Below, piece by piece: positions 16,932 to 25,723 of a stretch of DNA of 64,000 nt (within the stretch, counting starts at the first letter, position 1; each line of letters starts with the position of its first letter). The translations under genes were made by a program, and so were the position numbers. This stretch comes from DASUPK01 sp963843085 (lineage in GTDB: Bacteria; Actinomycetota; Thermoleophilia; Solirubrobacterales; 70-9), in the NCBI GenBank assembly GCA_963843085.1, contig CAWJJG010000001.1, positions 372,001 through 436,000 of the forward strand, given 5' to 3'. The notes beneath the pieces are model-generated. The model ran no database searches. It had not been told where the DNA came from and saw only the letters and a program-made list of their open reading frames with translations.

Positions 16932-17327
16932 CTAGGACTCGTCCTCGAGCAGCTTCTTGTACGCGGCGACGTCCATCAGGCCGTCGGCCTCAGATGGATC
17001 TGAGAGCTTCACCTTGACCATCCAGCCCTCGCCATACGGGTCCTGGTTGATCTTCTCGGGATTCTCCGCCAGTGCCGAGTTCACCTCGGTCACCTCGCCG
17101 GAGAGGGGCGCGTAGACGTCCGAGACGGCCTTCACGGACTCCACCTCGGCATAGGCCTCGTCCTTCTTGACCTCCTTGCCAGCCTCGGGGGGCTCGTAGA
17201 AGACGACCTCGCCCAGGGCGTCCTGCGCGTACCAGGTGACCCCGAAGGTGGCGGTGTCCCCTTCGACACGCGCCCAGTCGTGCTCGGGGTGGTAGCGAAG
17301 GTCTTCTGGATAGCTCTCTTCGGCCAC
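16932..17327 (-). CDS. gcvH: Glycine cleavage system H protein
   Basis: This 131-residue lipoyl carrier shuttles the aminomethyl group between P, T and L proteins. The lipoylated Lys is residue 66 in EVESVKAVSD, and GDTATFGVTWYAQDALGEVVF is the other signature. It lies 9 bp after gcvT on the same strand. Length is normal. Confidence 0.96.
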   Translation of the reverse strand: MAEESYPEDLRYHPEHDWARVEGDTATFGVTWYAQDALGEVVFYEPPEAGKEVKKDEAYAEVESVKAVSDVYAPLSGEVTEVNSALAENPEKINQDPYGEGWMVKVKLSDPSEADGLMDVAAYKKLLEDES

Positions 17328-17336
17328 GGCGGAAAC

Positions 17337-18419
17337 CTAATCCTTCGAGTAGAGCGGCGCCTTGCGGATCTCGGCCTGACGCCGCTTGCCGCGGACGTCG
17401 ATCTCGATTCCGGTCCCGGGCTCGGCGAGATCGCTCCGCACGTAGCCCATCCCGATCCCGGCCTCGAGGGAAGGCGAGAGGGTCCCACTGGTCACGATGC
17501 CGGCCTCGTCGTCACCCGAGACGATCGGGTTTCCCTGTCGGGGGATTCCCGCCCCCGTGATCACGAAGGGCTCGAGCACTTCACTCGGCCCGTCCTCGCG
17601 GACCTTGCGGCATGCCTCCGAGCCGATGAAGCCCGTGTCCTCCTTGACGCACCAGCCCAGTCCAGCCTCGATCGGTGTTCGCTCATCCGTGAGGTCGTTG
17701 CCATAGAGGCAGTAGTTGACCTCGAGTCGCAGGGTGTCCCGCGCGCCGAGTCCCGCGGGGCCCGCCCCGCCCCCGATCAGGGCGTCCCAGACCGTCCTCG
17801 CATCGTCCGGCGCGACCAGCAGCTCCACCCCATCTTCGCCCGTGTAGCCCGTGCCGCAGACGAGGGCCGGGCATCCGGCCACCGGCAGCTCGGCCGTCCT
17901 GAAGCGAGGCGGGAGCTCGCCGTCGGTGATGCGCTGGACGATCTGGCGGGCCTCCGGCCCCTGCACCGCGAGCATCGCGTACGCCTCGATGCGGTCGCGG
18001 ACCTCGGCGTCCTCGAACTCGACCGCGTGCGCCTCGAACCACTCCAGGTCGCGCTCGTGGTTGGCGGCGTTGGTGACCGTCAGGTAGCGCTCCTCACCGA
18101 GCCGGTAGGTGAAGAGGTCGTCGAGGACGCCTCCGTCCTCGCGACAGAGGCAGGAGTACTGCGCCCCGCCGACGGCGATGTTCGAGACGTCGTTGGAGAG
18201 CAGCCGCTGGAGCAGCTCGGCCGCCTGCGGGCCCTCGGTCTCGATCTCGCCCATGTGGGAGACGTCAAAGACGCCGCAGTCGTTCCGCACCCGCAGATGC
18301 TCCTCCTTGATCCCGTCGTACTGGACGGGCATCTCCCAGCCGGCGAACGGCACCAGCTTGGCGCCGGCAGCGACGTGCGCCGCATAGAGCGGAGTCCTCT
18401 TCAGCGTTCCGGCTTCCAT
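17337..18419 (-). CDS. gcvT: Aminomethyltransferase, glycine cleavage T protein
   Basis: The 360-residue protein transfers the methylene group from GcvH to tetrahydrofolate. The N-terminus RTPLYAAHVAAGAKLVPFAGWEMPVQYDGIKEEHLRVRNDCGVFDVSHMGEIE is a clear GcvT start. YTGEDGVELLV lies in the middle and the barrel domain ends near EIDVRGKRR. It is the first gene of the cluster; an NTF2-like gene diverges 23 bp away, so promoters overlap and no glycine riboswitch fits upstream. Confidence 0.96.
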   Translation of the reverse strand: MEAGTLKRTPLYAAHVAAGAKLVPFAGWEMPVQYDGIKEEHLRVRNDCGVFDVSHMGEIETEGPQAAELLQRLLSNDVSNIAVGGAQYSCLCREDGGVLDDLFTYRLGEERYLTVTNAANHERDLEWFEAHAVEFEDAEVRDRIEAYAMLAVQGPEARQIVQRITDGELPPRFRTAELPVAGCPALVCGTGYTGEDGVELLVAPDDARTVWDALIGGGAGPAGLGARDTLRLEVNYCLYGNDLTDERTPIEAGLGWCVKEDTGFIGSEACRKVREDGPSEVLEPFVITGAGIPRQGNPIVSGDDEAGIVTSGTLSPSLEAGIGMGYVRSDLAEPGTGIEIDVRGKRRQAEIRKAPLYSKD

Positions 18420-18442
18420 CGCGGGGCACGATACTGCCGCGC

Positions 18443-18841
18443 GTGGGACTGACCGAGGAGCAGATGATCGCCGGCCTCCGGGAGACCAACGATGCCATCA
18501 ACCGGGGCGAGTTCGACAAGGCGATCGAGCTGGCCGACCCCGACATCGTCCTCGTCCGCACCGGCTCCCTGCCCGTCCTCCACGGCGCCGACGCGCTGCG
18601 AGCCTGGATGGAGCCGGACGCCTTCGAGTCGCAGCACTTCGAGCTGCTCGACCATGAGGTCAGCGGCCACCGGGTTCTCGTGCACACGCTGACCAGGGCT
18701 CGAGGCGCGGGCAGCGGAATCGAGGTCGAGATCCAGACCCAGACGCTGTGGAGCTTCAACGACGCGGGCAGGATCAGCCGCGTTGAGATCTTCCTGCTCG
18801 AGCAGGAAGACGAGGCCCGTCGCGCTCTGCGCGGCGAGTGA
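18443..18841 (+). CDS. NTF2/SnoaL-like protein
   Basis: The 132-residue protein starts with GTG. It has the cone-shaped alpha+beta fold pattern: LRETNDAINRGEFDKAIELADPDIVLV, then LHGADALRAWM, and a closing WSFNDAGRISRVEIFLLEQEDEARRA. Such proteins are small enzymes or ligand-binding domains; the ligand cannot be inferred. A related but broken copy lies at 47068. The stop abuts the convergent ftsZ stop. Confidence 0.75.
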   Translation: MGLTEEQMIAGLRETNDAINRGEFDKAIELADPDIVLVRTGSLPVLHGADALRAWMEPDAFESQHFELLDHEVSGHRVLVHTLTRARGAGSGIEVEIQTQTLWSFNDAGRISRVEIFLLEQEDEARRALRGE

Positions 18842-19921
18842 CTACTTCAGGAAATCGGGGACGTCGATCTCTGACTCAGAGATCCGGAGATCGGACAGCG
18901 TCTCCCGGCTACGGCCGACGGCCGCCGGACGGCGCTCGGCCGCGCGGGCCGCGAACTCCGGCGCGCGGGCGATCATCTCGAAGCCCTCGAACCCGGTGGC
19001 GATCACGGTGACGCGGACCTCCTCGTGCATCGAGGAGTCGACTACGGCTCCGAAGACGATGTTGGCGTTCGAGTCGGCTGCCTGGATGCACATGCGAGCG
19101 GCCTCGTTGACCTCGAAGAGGCCGAGGTCCTCGCCGCCGGTGACGTTGAGAAGCATCCCCTTGGCGCCGTCGATCTGCTCCTCGATCAGAGGCGAGGTGA
19201 TGGCCGCCTTGGCGGCCTCGACGGCGCGGTTCTCGCCGGTTCCCGTGCCGACGCCCATCAGTGCCGAGCCGGCCTGATGCATGACCAGGCGGACGTCGGC
19301 GAAGTCGAGGTTGATCAGCCCGGGGATCGTGATCAGGTCGGTGATGCCCTGGACGCCCTGGCGGAGGATGTCGTCGGCCTCGCGGAAGGCCTCGAGGATC
19401 GTGGTCCGCCGCTCGACGATCTGCAGCAGCTTCTCGTTCGGGACGGTGATCAGGGTGTCGACCTCCTTGCGGAGACGGTCGATGCCCTCCTCGGCCTGCG
19501 CCATGCGCTTCTTTCCCTCGAACTCGAAAGGCTTGGTTACGGCACCGACGGTGAGAGCGCCGATCTCCTGCTTGGCGATCTCGGCGATCACGGGGGCCGC
19601 GCCGGTACCGGTGCCGCCACCCTCGCCGCAGGTGATGAAGATCATGTCCGCGCCCTTCAGCGCGTCCTTGATCTCATCGCGAGATTCGGCGGCCGCGCCG
19701 GCGCCCACCTCGGGGTTGGCGCCCGCGCCGAGGCCTTTGGTCAGGTTGTGGCCGATGCCGATCTTCACGTCGGCGTCGCAGGCCTGCAGCGCCTGCGCAT
19801 CGGTGTTCACCGCGACGAACTCCACGCCGCGGAGACCCGCGTCGACCATCCGGCTGACGGCATTTGAACCGCCACCACCGACTCCGACGACCTTGATTAC
19901 GGCCAGATAAGACGTTTCCAT
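18842..19921 (-). CDS. ftsZ: Cell division protein FtsZ
   Basis: The 359-residue tubulin-like GTPase forms the division ring. The GTP signature GGGTGTG is at residues 101-107. The N-terminal KVVGVGGGGSNAVSRM and T7 loop region (LINLDFADV) are intact. The C-terminal peptide DVPDFLK, which binds ring partners, is present after a short linker. ATG at 19921 was chosen over an upstream GTG/ATG extension because it gives the conserved FtsZ start with a ribosome-binding site (AGCAGGA). It is the last gene of the dcw cluster and probably also has its own promoter in the 310-bp gap. Confidence 0.98.
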   Translation of the reverse strand: METSYLAVIKVVGVGGGGSNAVSRMVDAGLRGVEFVAVNTDAQALQACDADVKIGIGHNLTKGLGAGANPEVGAGAAAESRDEIKDALKGADMIFITCGEGGGTGTGAAPVIAEIAKQEIGALTVGAVTKPFEFEGKKRMAQAEEGIDRLRKEVDTLITVPNEKLLQIVERRTTILEAFREADDILRQGVQGITDLITIPGLINLDFADVRLVMHQAGSALMGVGTGTGENRAVEAAKAAITSPLIEEQIDGAKGMLLNVTGGEDLGLFEVNEAARMCIQAADSNANIVFGAVVDSSMHEEVRVTVIATGFEGFEMIARAPEFAARAAERRPAAVGRSRETLSDLRISESEIDVPDFLK

Positions 19922-20231
19922 TGTTGGTCCTGCTCCGAGCCCCTCACCGCCGATTCGGCTGCGGGGCACTACCGATTTACGGACACGATACGCGGTTTCC
20001 TGCAGTCCGCAAGCCTGCAGTCTCAAGTCTGCCTTGAGGGTTGCCCCGGGGTGAGTCTAGTGTCGAGGTCGAGGTATAGGCTTGGTTGAGGCTCCAGAAA
20101 AGCCCTGTAAATCGAGCCTTTTCAGGGTTGCCCCTCGCCCCATGCCCGGTCGTGTGCCACGCGGGCCCCTCAGGCCCAAATCGGGGTGCATGGCTCGTTG
20201 CAAGTCCGTTTCACGAGGGGTCGCGCGGGCC
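19922..20231 (-). promoter_or_regulatory. ftsQ-ftsZ intergenic region with candidate ftsZ promoter
   Basis: This is the longest non-coding gap of the dcw cluster; no gene was found in it. Reading the minus strand, TTGCGG (20007-20012) and TATCGT (19985-19990) are separated by 16 bp and could be a sigma-70-type promoter for ftsZ. A direct repeat ACTGCAGG with 15-bp period (19999-20022) brackets the -35 element and might bind a regulator. An imperfect inverted repeat lies near 20094-20125. No ftsA is present between ftsQ and ftsZ. Confidence 0.35.
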
Positions 20232-21011
20232 CTAGCCACCCGCGACGGGCCGGTCCGGGACGCTGACGTCGAGGTAGGACGGGGTGCCGCGCTCGTCGCT
20301 TGAGAGCACCGCGACGGCCGCCCTCCACTTGTCGGCGGCGCGGAAGCCGTCGCCGAAGCGGATCTGGGGGCCGTTGTTCAGGTCCACCACGACCCCTCCC
20401 TCGGCCTCGTTCCAGGCAGACGAGGTGATGCGGTTCCTCAGGGGCCCGGGGGTCGCTCCGAGGATCGCCGCCTGGGCCGCGGCATCCTGGTCGAGGCGGA
20501 CGCCGTTGGCGGCCGCGCCCTCGATCCGGGGCAGCGCCTTCGAATCGAAGTCCGCGCCGGCGAGCAGGTAGCCATCCGCCGAGACCGCGGTCTCCTGGCC
20601 GTGGACCCGGACGAAGGCGACGGGCAGGCGCTCGGTGATCGTCACCTGGAGACCGTGGGGGAAGCTCGTGCTCGCCGCCACCGAGGCGACCGTCGGGAAG
20701 CGCGCCACGGCGTCGCGCAGCTCGCCGTCCTTGATGTGGAGAGTCGTCATGTCGCCGGCGGCCCGCTCGACAGCCGACTTGATCTCCCGCTCGTTGGTCG
20801 TCGCTCCCTTGATCGTCACTCCCTGGATGGCGAACCACGAAAGGTCCCGGAACCAGAGCATGTAGCCGCCGTAGAGAGCGAGGAGCACGATCGCCGCTGC
20901 CAGTACCCGCCGGCGGATGACCGCCCCGCGTGAGACGGGCCGCGGCCGCGCCCGCGGGCGGGAACGGGGCCGCGCGACCGGGCGGCGCGGGTTCAGCGCT
21001 CGGGTTGCCAT
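20232..21011 (-). CDS. ftsQ: Cell division protein FtsQ (POTRA domain)
   Basis: The 259-residue bitopic protein has an Arg/Pro-rich cytoplasmic start (residues 1-34), one membrane helix (about residues 36-53) and a POTRA domain beginning at SWFAIQGVTIKGATTNEREIKSAVERAAG. The FtsQ beta domain then contains FPHGLQVTITERLPVAFV. It links the late divisome outside the membrane. The gene is placed between murB and ftsZ as expected. Confidence 0.92.
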   Translation of the reverse strand: MATRALNPRRPVARPRSRPRARPRPVSRGAVIRRRVLAAAIVLLALYGGYMLWFRDLSWFAIQGVTIKGATTNEREIKSAVERAAGDMTTLHIKDGELRDAVARFPTVASVAASTSFPHGLQVTITERLPVAFVRVHGQETAVSADGYLLAGADFDSKALPRIEGAAANGVRLDQDAAAQAAILGATPGPLRNRITSSAWNEAEGGVVVDLNNGPQIRFGDGFRAADKWRAAVAVLSSDERGTPSYLDVSVPDRPVAGG

Positions 21012-21021
21012 TCCCTCCGAT

Positions 21022-21939
21022 TCACCGCTCGAGGCTCCATTCCTCCGGCCAGCTGACCTCGCCGAGGATCTGCACCTCGGGCTCCAGCGTCACGCCGAAG
21101 CGCTCGTGGACCTGGCGGCGAGCCTCCGCCATCACCTGGAGGATGTCCGAGGTTGTGGCACCACCGGTGTTCTCGACGAAGTTGGCGTGCTTCGGCGAGA
21201 GCCTGGCGGCGCCGACCTGCAGTCCACGGCAACCCGCCGCGTCGAGAAGCTGGCCGGCCGAGCGACCCTCCGCCCTGGGATCGTCCGGATTCATGAAGGT
21301 CGAGCCAAAGGTCTTGATGCCCGAGGGCTGGGCCTCCTTCCTCCTTCGCCGCATGTCCGCCATGGTGGCCTTGACCTCGGCTGGATTTGCCTCTCGGAGA
21401 GCGAAGGTCGCGAGGGCGACGACCTCCCTGTCACCCAGGTCGGAGCCGCGATAGCGAAAGCCGAGCTCGTCGGGGCGGCGCTCCTCCGAACCGCTCGGCG
21501 TGCAGACCACGACCCGCTCGAGCACGCGCCCGAGCTCCCCGCCGTACGCGTTCGCGTTCATCCGCACCGCGCCTCCGACCGTGCCGGGGATGTTCACGCC
21601 GAACTCCAGACCGGTCAGGCCCCACCCTGCCGACTTGGCGGCGGCGGAGGGAAGCCGTGCCCCTCCCCCGCAGATCACCTCCGTCTCGTCGCGCTCGATC
21701 CGGGCCAGCTCACCGTTCAGCTTCATCACGAGACCGCGAAAGCCGTCGTCCGAGACGAGCAGGTTCGAGCCCGATCCGACAACGCCGACGGGAAGATCCT
21801 CGCTCTGCGCCCAGGAGAGCAACTCGAGAACGCGCTGCTCCCTTTCTGGGCGAGCGAAGTAGTCGGCCGATCCGCCCGCCCGAACCGTGGTGAGGCGAGA
21901 GAGCCGGTATTCGCGCTCGACCCCCTCGGGAACGCTCAC
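21022..21939 (-). CDS. murB: UDP-N-acetylenolpyruvoylglucosamine reductase
   Basis: The 305-residue FAD enzyme makes UDP-MurNAc. Motifs are LTTVRAGGSADYF, VGSGSNLLVSDDGFRGLV (FAD), LEFGVNIPGTVGGAVRMNANAYGGE and QPSGIKTFGSTFMNP with the catalytic Ser; a Glu lies in the C-terminal EPEVQ. GTG at 21939 was chosen: it overlaps the murC stop by four bases, and the longer frame upstream lies inside murC. Confidence 0.96.
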   Translation of the reverse strand: MSVPEGVEREYRLSRLTTVRAGGSADYFARPEREQRVLELLSWAQSEDLPVGVVGSGSNLLVSDDGFRGLVMKLNGELARIERDETEVICGGGARLPSAAAKSAGWGLTGLEFGVNIPGTVGGAVRMNANAYGGELGRVLERVVVCTPSGSEERRPDELGFRYRGSDLGDREVVALATFALREANPAEVKATMADMRRRRKEAQPSGIKTFGSTFMNPDDPRAEGRSAGQLLDAAGCRGLQVGAARLSPKHANFVENTGGATTSDILQVMAEARRQVHERFGVTLEPEVQILGEVSWPEEWSLER

Positions 21940-23345
21940 CGACCATCGCCTCCATTCACCAGCGCCTCGCCGAGCTTGTAGACGTCGCCGGCGCCGATCG
22001 TGATCAGCACGTCGCCCTCGCCCAGCCGAGGAGCGAGCGCGCGTGCGGCCATCTCCGCGGTCGGCAGCCACCAGACGCGGCGCCCGCCTCCGTGATCCGC
22101 CGCGGCGGCGGCGACCATCATCCCGCTGACCCCCTCCAGTGCCCCCACGGGCTCCTCCCGAGCGGGATAGACGTCGAGGACGGCGACCTCGTCGGCAGCG
22201 GACAGCGCCGCCCCGAACTCGGTCGCGAGTGCCTTGGTCCTGGAGTAGAGATGCGGCTGAAAGGCGACGATCAGGCGGCGTGGATCGAGATCTCGGGCGG
22301 CCTCCAGGGTGGCGGCGACCTCCGTCGGATGGTGGGCGTAGTCGTCGTAGATGCGGGCGCCCCGGGCCTCACCCTTCAGTTCGAGCCTGCGGGCGACGCC
22401 CGGGAAGTCGGCGAGAGCCCGAGCGCACGCCTCGACATCTGCCGAGGCCAGGGAGAGGCTGCCCAGCGCGGCGAGGGCATTGGCGACGTTGTGCCGTCCC
22501 GGGACTCGCAGCGAGACCTCGGAATCGATCCCCGCGCCGCGGGCTCGGAAGCGAACGCCGCCGGCGTCGGGCCTGATGTCCTCGGCGATCAGCTCAGCCT
22601 CGAGCGGAGGCTGCCCCGCCGCCGGCTCCAGCGCGAACCGCACCAGCCGCCGCGACTCCTGGCCGGGCAGGCGCACCTCCGCGCCCGTGATCAGGCCGCT
22701 TGCCGGCGCCGCGAATGCCGCGAATGCCTCGGAGAGCTCGGACAGCGAGCTCCATCGGGAGTGATGGTCGAGCTCGAGGTTGGTGATCACCGCGACCTCC
22801 GGCCGGAGCTTCAGGAAGCTTGCGTCGCTCTCGTCCGCCTCCGCGATGGCCCAGTCGCCCTCGCCCCAGTCGGCGTTGGTGGGCTGCCCGTCCGGCCCGG
22901 CGCCGGGCAGCTCGCCCCCCAGGAAGAAGGCCGGGTCCGCACCGGTCGCGCGCAGGGCCCAGATGCACATTGCGGCCGTCGTCGTCTTCCCATGGGTGCC
23001 GGCGATCGCCAGCAGACGGCGCTGTGAGCAGAGCTCGGCGAGCAGCTCCCCGCGGTGGATGACGCGCTGGCCGCGGTCGCGAGCGCGCGCGAGCTCGGGG
23101 TTGTCATCCGGCACGGCGGTCGAGACGACGACGTCCGCCTCCTCGGGGACCTGGTCCGCGTCGTGGCCCAGGCGCGGGTCGATCCCGGCCGCCCTGAGGC
23201 GCTCCATATAGGAGGACTCCGCGCGGTCCGAGCCGCTCACCTCAGCCCCGAGCCGGCGGCACACCAGTGCGAGGCCGCTCATGCCCGCCCCGCCGATCGC
23301 GATGAAGTGGAGCCGGCGACCTTCCATCGGCCTCGACTCAGTCAT
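21936..23345 (-). CDS. murC: UDP-N-acetylmuramate-L-alanine ligase
   Basis: The 469-residue ligase adds L-Ala to UDP-MurNAc. HFIAIGGAGMSGLALV is the substrate-binding start, GTHGKTT (residues 116-122) is the P-loop, and DDYAHHPTEV is a hallmark in the C-terminal domain. It overlaps murG by 8 bp upstream and murB by 4 bp downstream. Confidence 0.97.
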   Translation of the reverse strand: MTESRPMEGRRLHFIAIGGAGMSGLALVCRRLGAEVSGSDRAESSYMERLRAAGIDPRLGHDADQVPEEADVVVSTAVPDDNPELARARDRGQRVIHRGELLAELCSQRRLLAIAGTHGKTTTAAMCIWALRATGADPAFFLGGELPGAGPDGQPTNADWGEGDWAIAEADESDASFLKLRPEVAVITNLELDHHSRWSSLSELSEAFAAFAAPASGLITGAEVRLPGQESRRLVRFALEPAAGQPPLEAELIAEDIRPDAGGVRFRARGAGIDSEVSLRVPGRHNVANALAALGSLSLASADVEACARALADFPGVARRLELKGEARGARIYDDYAHHPTEVAATLEAARDLDPRRLIVAFQPHLYSRTKALATEFGAALSAADEVAVLDVYPAREEPVGALEGVSGMMVAAAAADHGGGRRVWWLPTAEMAARALAPRLGEGDVLITIGAGDVYKLGEALVNGGDGR

Positions 23346-24459
23346 CGCCCGCCGCCTTCAGCACCTCTCCCGCAATTCTCTTGGCGGCGTCCGGCTTCGC
23401 CAGCCGCCTGGCTGCGAGGCTCATCTCGCGCAGGCGGTCCTCGTCACCGAGCAGCTCGCTGATCGTGGCGCTCAACCGATCCGCCGTCAGCTCGCCGTCG
23501 GGGATCACGACGGCCGCGCCCCCATCGGCCATCCAGCGCGCGTTCGCGGTCTGATGGTCGGCGGTCGCATGTGGATAGGGAACCAGGATGGCGGGGCGCC
23601 CAGCGGCGGCGATCTCCATCACCGACCCGCCGGCGCGGCCGACGACCAGGTCGGCCGCGGCCACGACGTCGCCGAGATCAGGCTCGTACTGCAGCAGCGT
23701 GTAGCGCTCGGGCCTCCCCTCCTCGTCCCAGCGGCGCCGAAGCTCCGGATAGTCGCGCCGTCCGACGACGTGCACGACCCAGGGCTGCCCGACGTGGTCG
23801 CCGCGGAGGCCGACGAAGGCCTCGAAGGCCGCTCGGTTGATCGAGAGGGCGCCCAGGCTGCCGCCCACGACCGTCACGCAGTCGGCCGGCTCCGGAATGC
23901 CGAAGCGGCGGCGCGCGACCGTGGCGTCGGCCTCCAGGACAGCCTGAGGTACGGGGCGGCCCGTCACCACATACGGGCCGCCGTCCCGACCCGGGATCGG
24001 GAAGGCTAGGCAGACGCGCTCGGCCCTGCGGGCCAGCATGCGATTGGCGAGCCCGAGATGGCTGTCGGCCTCCGTGAGCACCAGGGGCAGGCCCATGCGG
24101 ACGGCCGCCAGGCCGGCCGGTCCGGCGACATAGCCCCCACCTCCCAGCACCACGTCGGCCCTGCGGGCCTCCAGCACTTTGCGGGCCGCGCCGACGGCGC
24201 GCGCTGCACGCCAGGCCGCCCGCATCGCCTTCAGCGGATTCCGGCGATCCAGGCCGCTGACGCGCAGGAAGTCGATCTCGTACCCGGCGGCGGGAACGAG
24301 ATCCGCCTCGGCGCGCTCGCGCGTCCCGAGGAAGCTGACCTCGGCGCCCTCAGCCCGAAGCGCGTCGGCGACGGCGATCGCCGGTACGACGTGCCCCGCC
24401 GTGCCGCCGGCCGCTATCACGACTCGTGCCACTTGCTGCGCGTTTTCTCCTCTTCGCAT
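23338..24459 (-). CDS. murG: Lipid II synthase MurG (GlcNAc transferase)
   Basis: This roughly 373-residue GT28 glycosyltransferase converts lipid I to lipid II on the inner membrane face. VVIAAGGTAGHVVPAIAVADAL is the N-terminal glycine-rich loop, VLGGGGYVAGPAGLAA the second, and AADLVVGRAGGSVMEIAAAGRPAILVPYP the UDP-GlcNAc site. ATG at 24459 is favoured by a GAGGAG site nine bases upstream; GTG at 24432 is possible. Either start lies inside the 3' end of ftsW, an overlap of at least 83 bp. Confidence 0.95.
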   Translation of the reverse strand: MRRGENAQQVARVVIAAGGTAGHVVPAIAVADALRAEGAEVSFLGTRERAEADLVPAAGYEIDFLRVSGLDRRNPLKAMRAAWRAARAVGAARKVLEARRADVVLGGGGYVAGPAGLAAVRMGLPLVLTEADSHLGLANRMLARRAERVCLAFPIPGRDGGPYVVTGRPVPQAVLEADATVARRRFGIPEPADCVTVVGGSLGALSINRAAFEAFVGLRGDHVGQPWVVHVVGRRDYPELRRRWDEEGRPERYTLLQYEPDLGDVVAAADLVVGRAGGSVMEIAAAGRPAILVPYPHATADHQTANARWMADGGAAVVIPDGELTADRLSATISELLGDEDRLREMSLAARRLAKPDAAKRIAGEVLKAAGDD

Positions 24460-25723
24460 GACGGGTTGCTCCTCGGTCCCCTCGGAGCACCCTCGCACTA
24501 TCGCCCTCGACCACGCGCAGTCTCGCAGGGCGCGCGGCCGTGCCGCGGCCGGAGCCGCTCCTCGAGCTCGCCTGCGCGGGCCGTCGGGCGACGTTCAGGA
24601 TCAGGCCCGCTGCGGCGAGCGTGATCACGAGACTCGTCCCTCCATATGAGACGAAGGGCAACGGCACCCCCGTCAGCGGCGCCAAGCCGAGCACCGCGAA
24701 GAGGTTGAGGGCCGCCTGGGCCAGGATCAGCGAGGTGAGACCGGCGGCGAGCAGCTTGCTGAAGCGGTCTCGGGCGCGGTGTGCCGCCCTCAGGCCGGCG
24801 TAGCCGAACATCCCGAAGAGGCCCACGAGCACGAACATGCCGACCAGGCCGAGCTCCTCGCCGATCACCGCGGCGATCATGTCGGTGTGGGCCTCGGGCA
24901 GGTAGGAGGCCTTCTGGACGCTCTCCCCCAGGCCGACGCCGGTGAGGCCGCCGGAGCCGATCGCGATCGTCGCCTGCTTCGCCTGGAAGCCGGCGCCGCT
25001 CGCGTCGCTGTTCGGATGTAGGAAGCCCGTGAGGCGCTGCTCCTGATACGGGTGCATCGCGATCATCACCACGGCGACGAACGCGATCACCGCGCCGACG
25101 GGCGCGAGGGTGCGCGGCTTGACGCCGCCGAGGAAGAGGACGCAGCAGACGGCGAAGGAGACGACGATCGAGGTGCCGAGATCGGGCTCCTTGGCGATCA
25201 AGAGGACGGAGAGGCCCACCATCAGCAGGTATGGCCCGAGGCCAGCGAGGGTCCGGGCGCGCTTCGGCTCGGACGAGAGCAGGTAGGCGCCGTAGAGGAC
25301 GAGCGCGATCTTCGCCAGCTCGGAGGGCTGGAACTGGACGAAGCCGCCACCGACCCAGCGCTGTGCTCCGTTCACCGTCGTGCCCACGCCCGGCAGCAGG
25401 ACCGCGAAGAGCAGGAAGAGGGAGGTCCCCAGGATCAGCGGCGTCATCGGCTTGAGCGCCGCCACGCCGCGCACCGAGGCGACGCGCATCACCAGCAGGC
25501 CGATCGCGCCGAAGATCACGGTTCGCTCGAGGTAGTAGAAGCCGTTCCCGCCGCTGTTGAGCAGCGAGCGCGCCGAGCTCGCGCTGAAGACCATCACCGC
25601 TCCGAAGGCGAGCAGGCAGAGCGTCGCGGTGAGAAGCAGGGAGTACTCGAGCGGCGGCGGCGTCTGCTTGCGACCAACCTTTTCGGGTCGCGCTTTCGCG
25701 CGCCCTCGCATAGAGGCGCTCAT
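24350..25723 (-). CDS. ftsW: FtsW/SEDS peptidoglycan glycosyltransferase
   Basis: The 457-residue SEDS polymerase builds septal glycan with FtsI. About ten membrane helices are visible. Family signatures are VQFQPSELAKIALVLYGAYLL, AKEPDLGTSIV (catalytic Asp) and GVPLPFVSYGGTSLVITLAAAGLILNVARR. Beyond the last helix lies a roughly 85-residue Arg/Gly/Ser-rich tail, and its final 36 residues or more are encoded within the murG reading region. The start overlaps the murD stop by four bases. Confidence 0.95.
   Translation of the reverse strand: MSASMRGRAKARPEKVGRKQTPPPLEYSLLLTATLCLLAFGAVMVFSASSARSLLNSGGNGFYYLERTVIFGAIGLLVMRVASVRGVAALKPMTPLILGTSLFLLFAVLLPGVGTTVNGAQRWVGGGFVQFQPSELAKIALVLYGAYLLSSEPKRARTLAGLGPYLLMVGLSVLLIAKEPDLGTSIVVSFAVCCVLFLGGVKPRTLAPVGAVIAFVAVVMIAMHPYQEQRLTGFLHPNSDASGAGFQAKQATIAIGSGGLTGVGLGESVQKASYLPEAHTDMIAAVIGEELGLVGMFVLVGLFGMFGYAGLRAAHRARDRFSKLLAAGLTSLILAQAALNLFAVLGLAPLTGVPLPFVSYGGTSLVITLAAAGLILNVARRPAQASSRSGSGRGTAARPARLRVVEGDSARVLRGDRGATRHAKRRKRAASGTSRDSGRRHGGARRTGDRRRRRASG

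Noticed and set aside
18420..18442. Possible glycine riboswitch upstream of gcvT
   Set aside because: The divergent gap is only 23 bp, too short for the aptamer, and no conserved glycine-riboswitch sequence is present.
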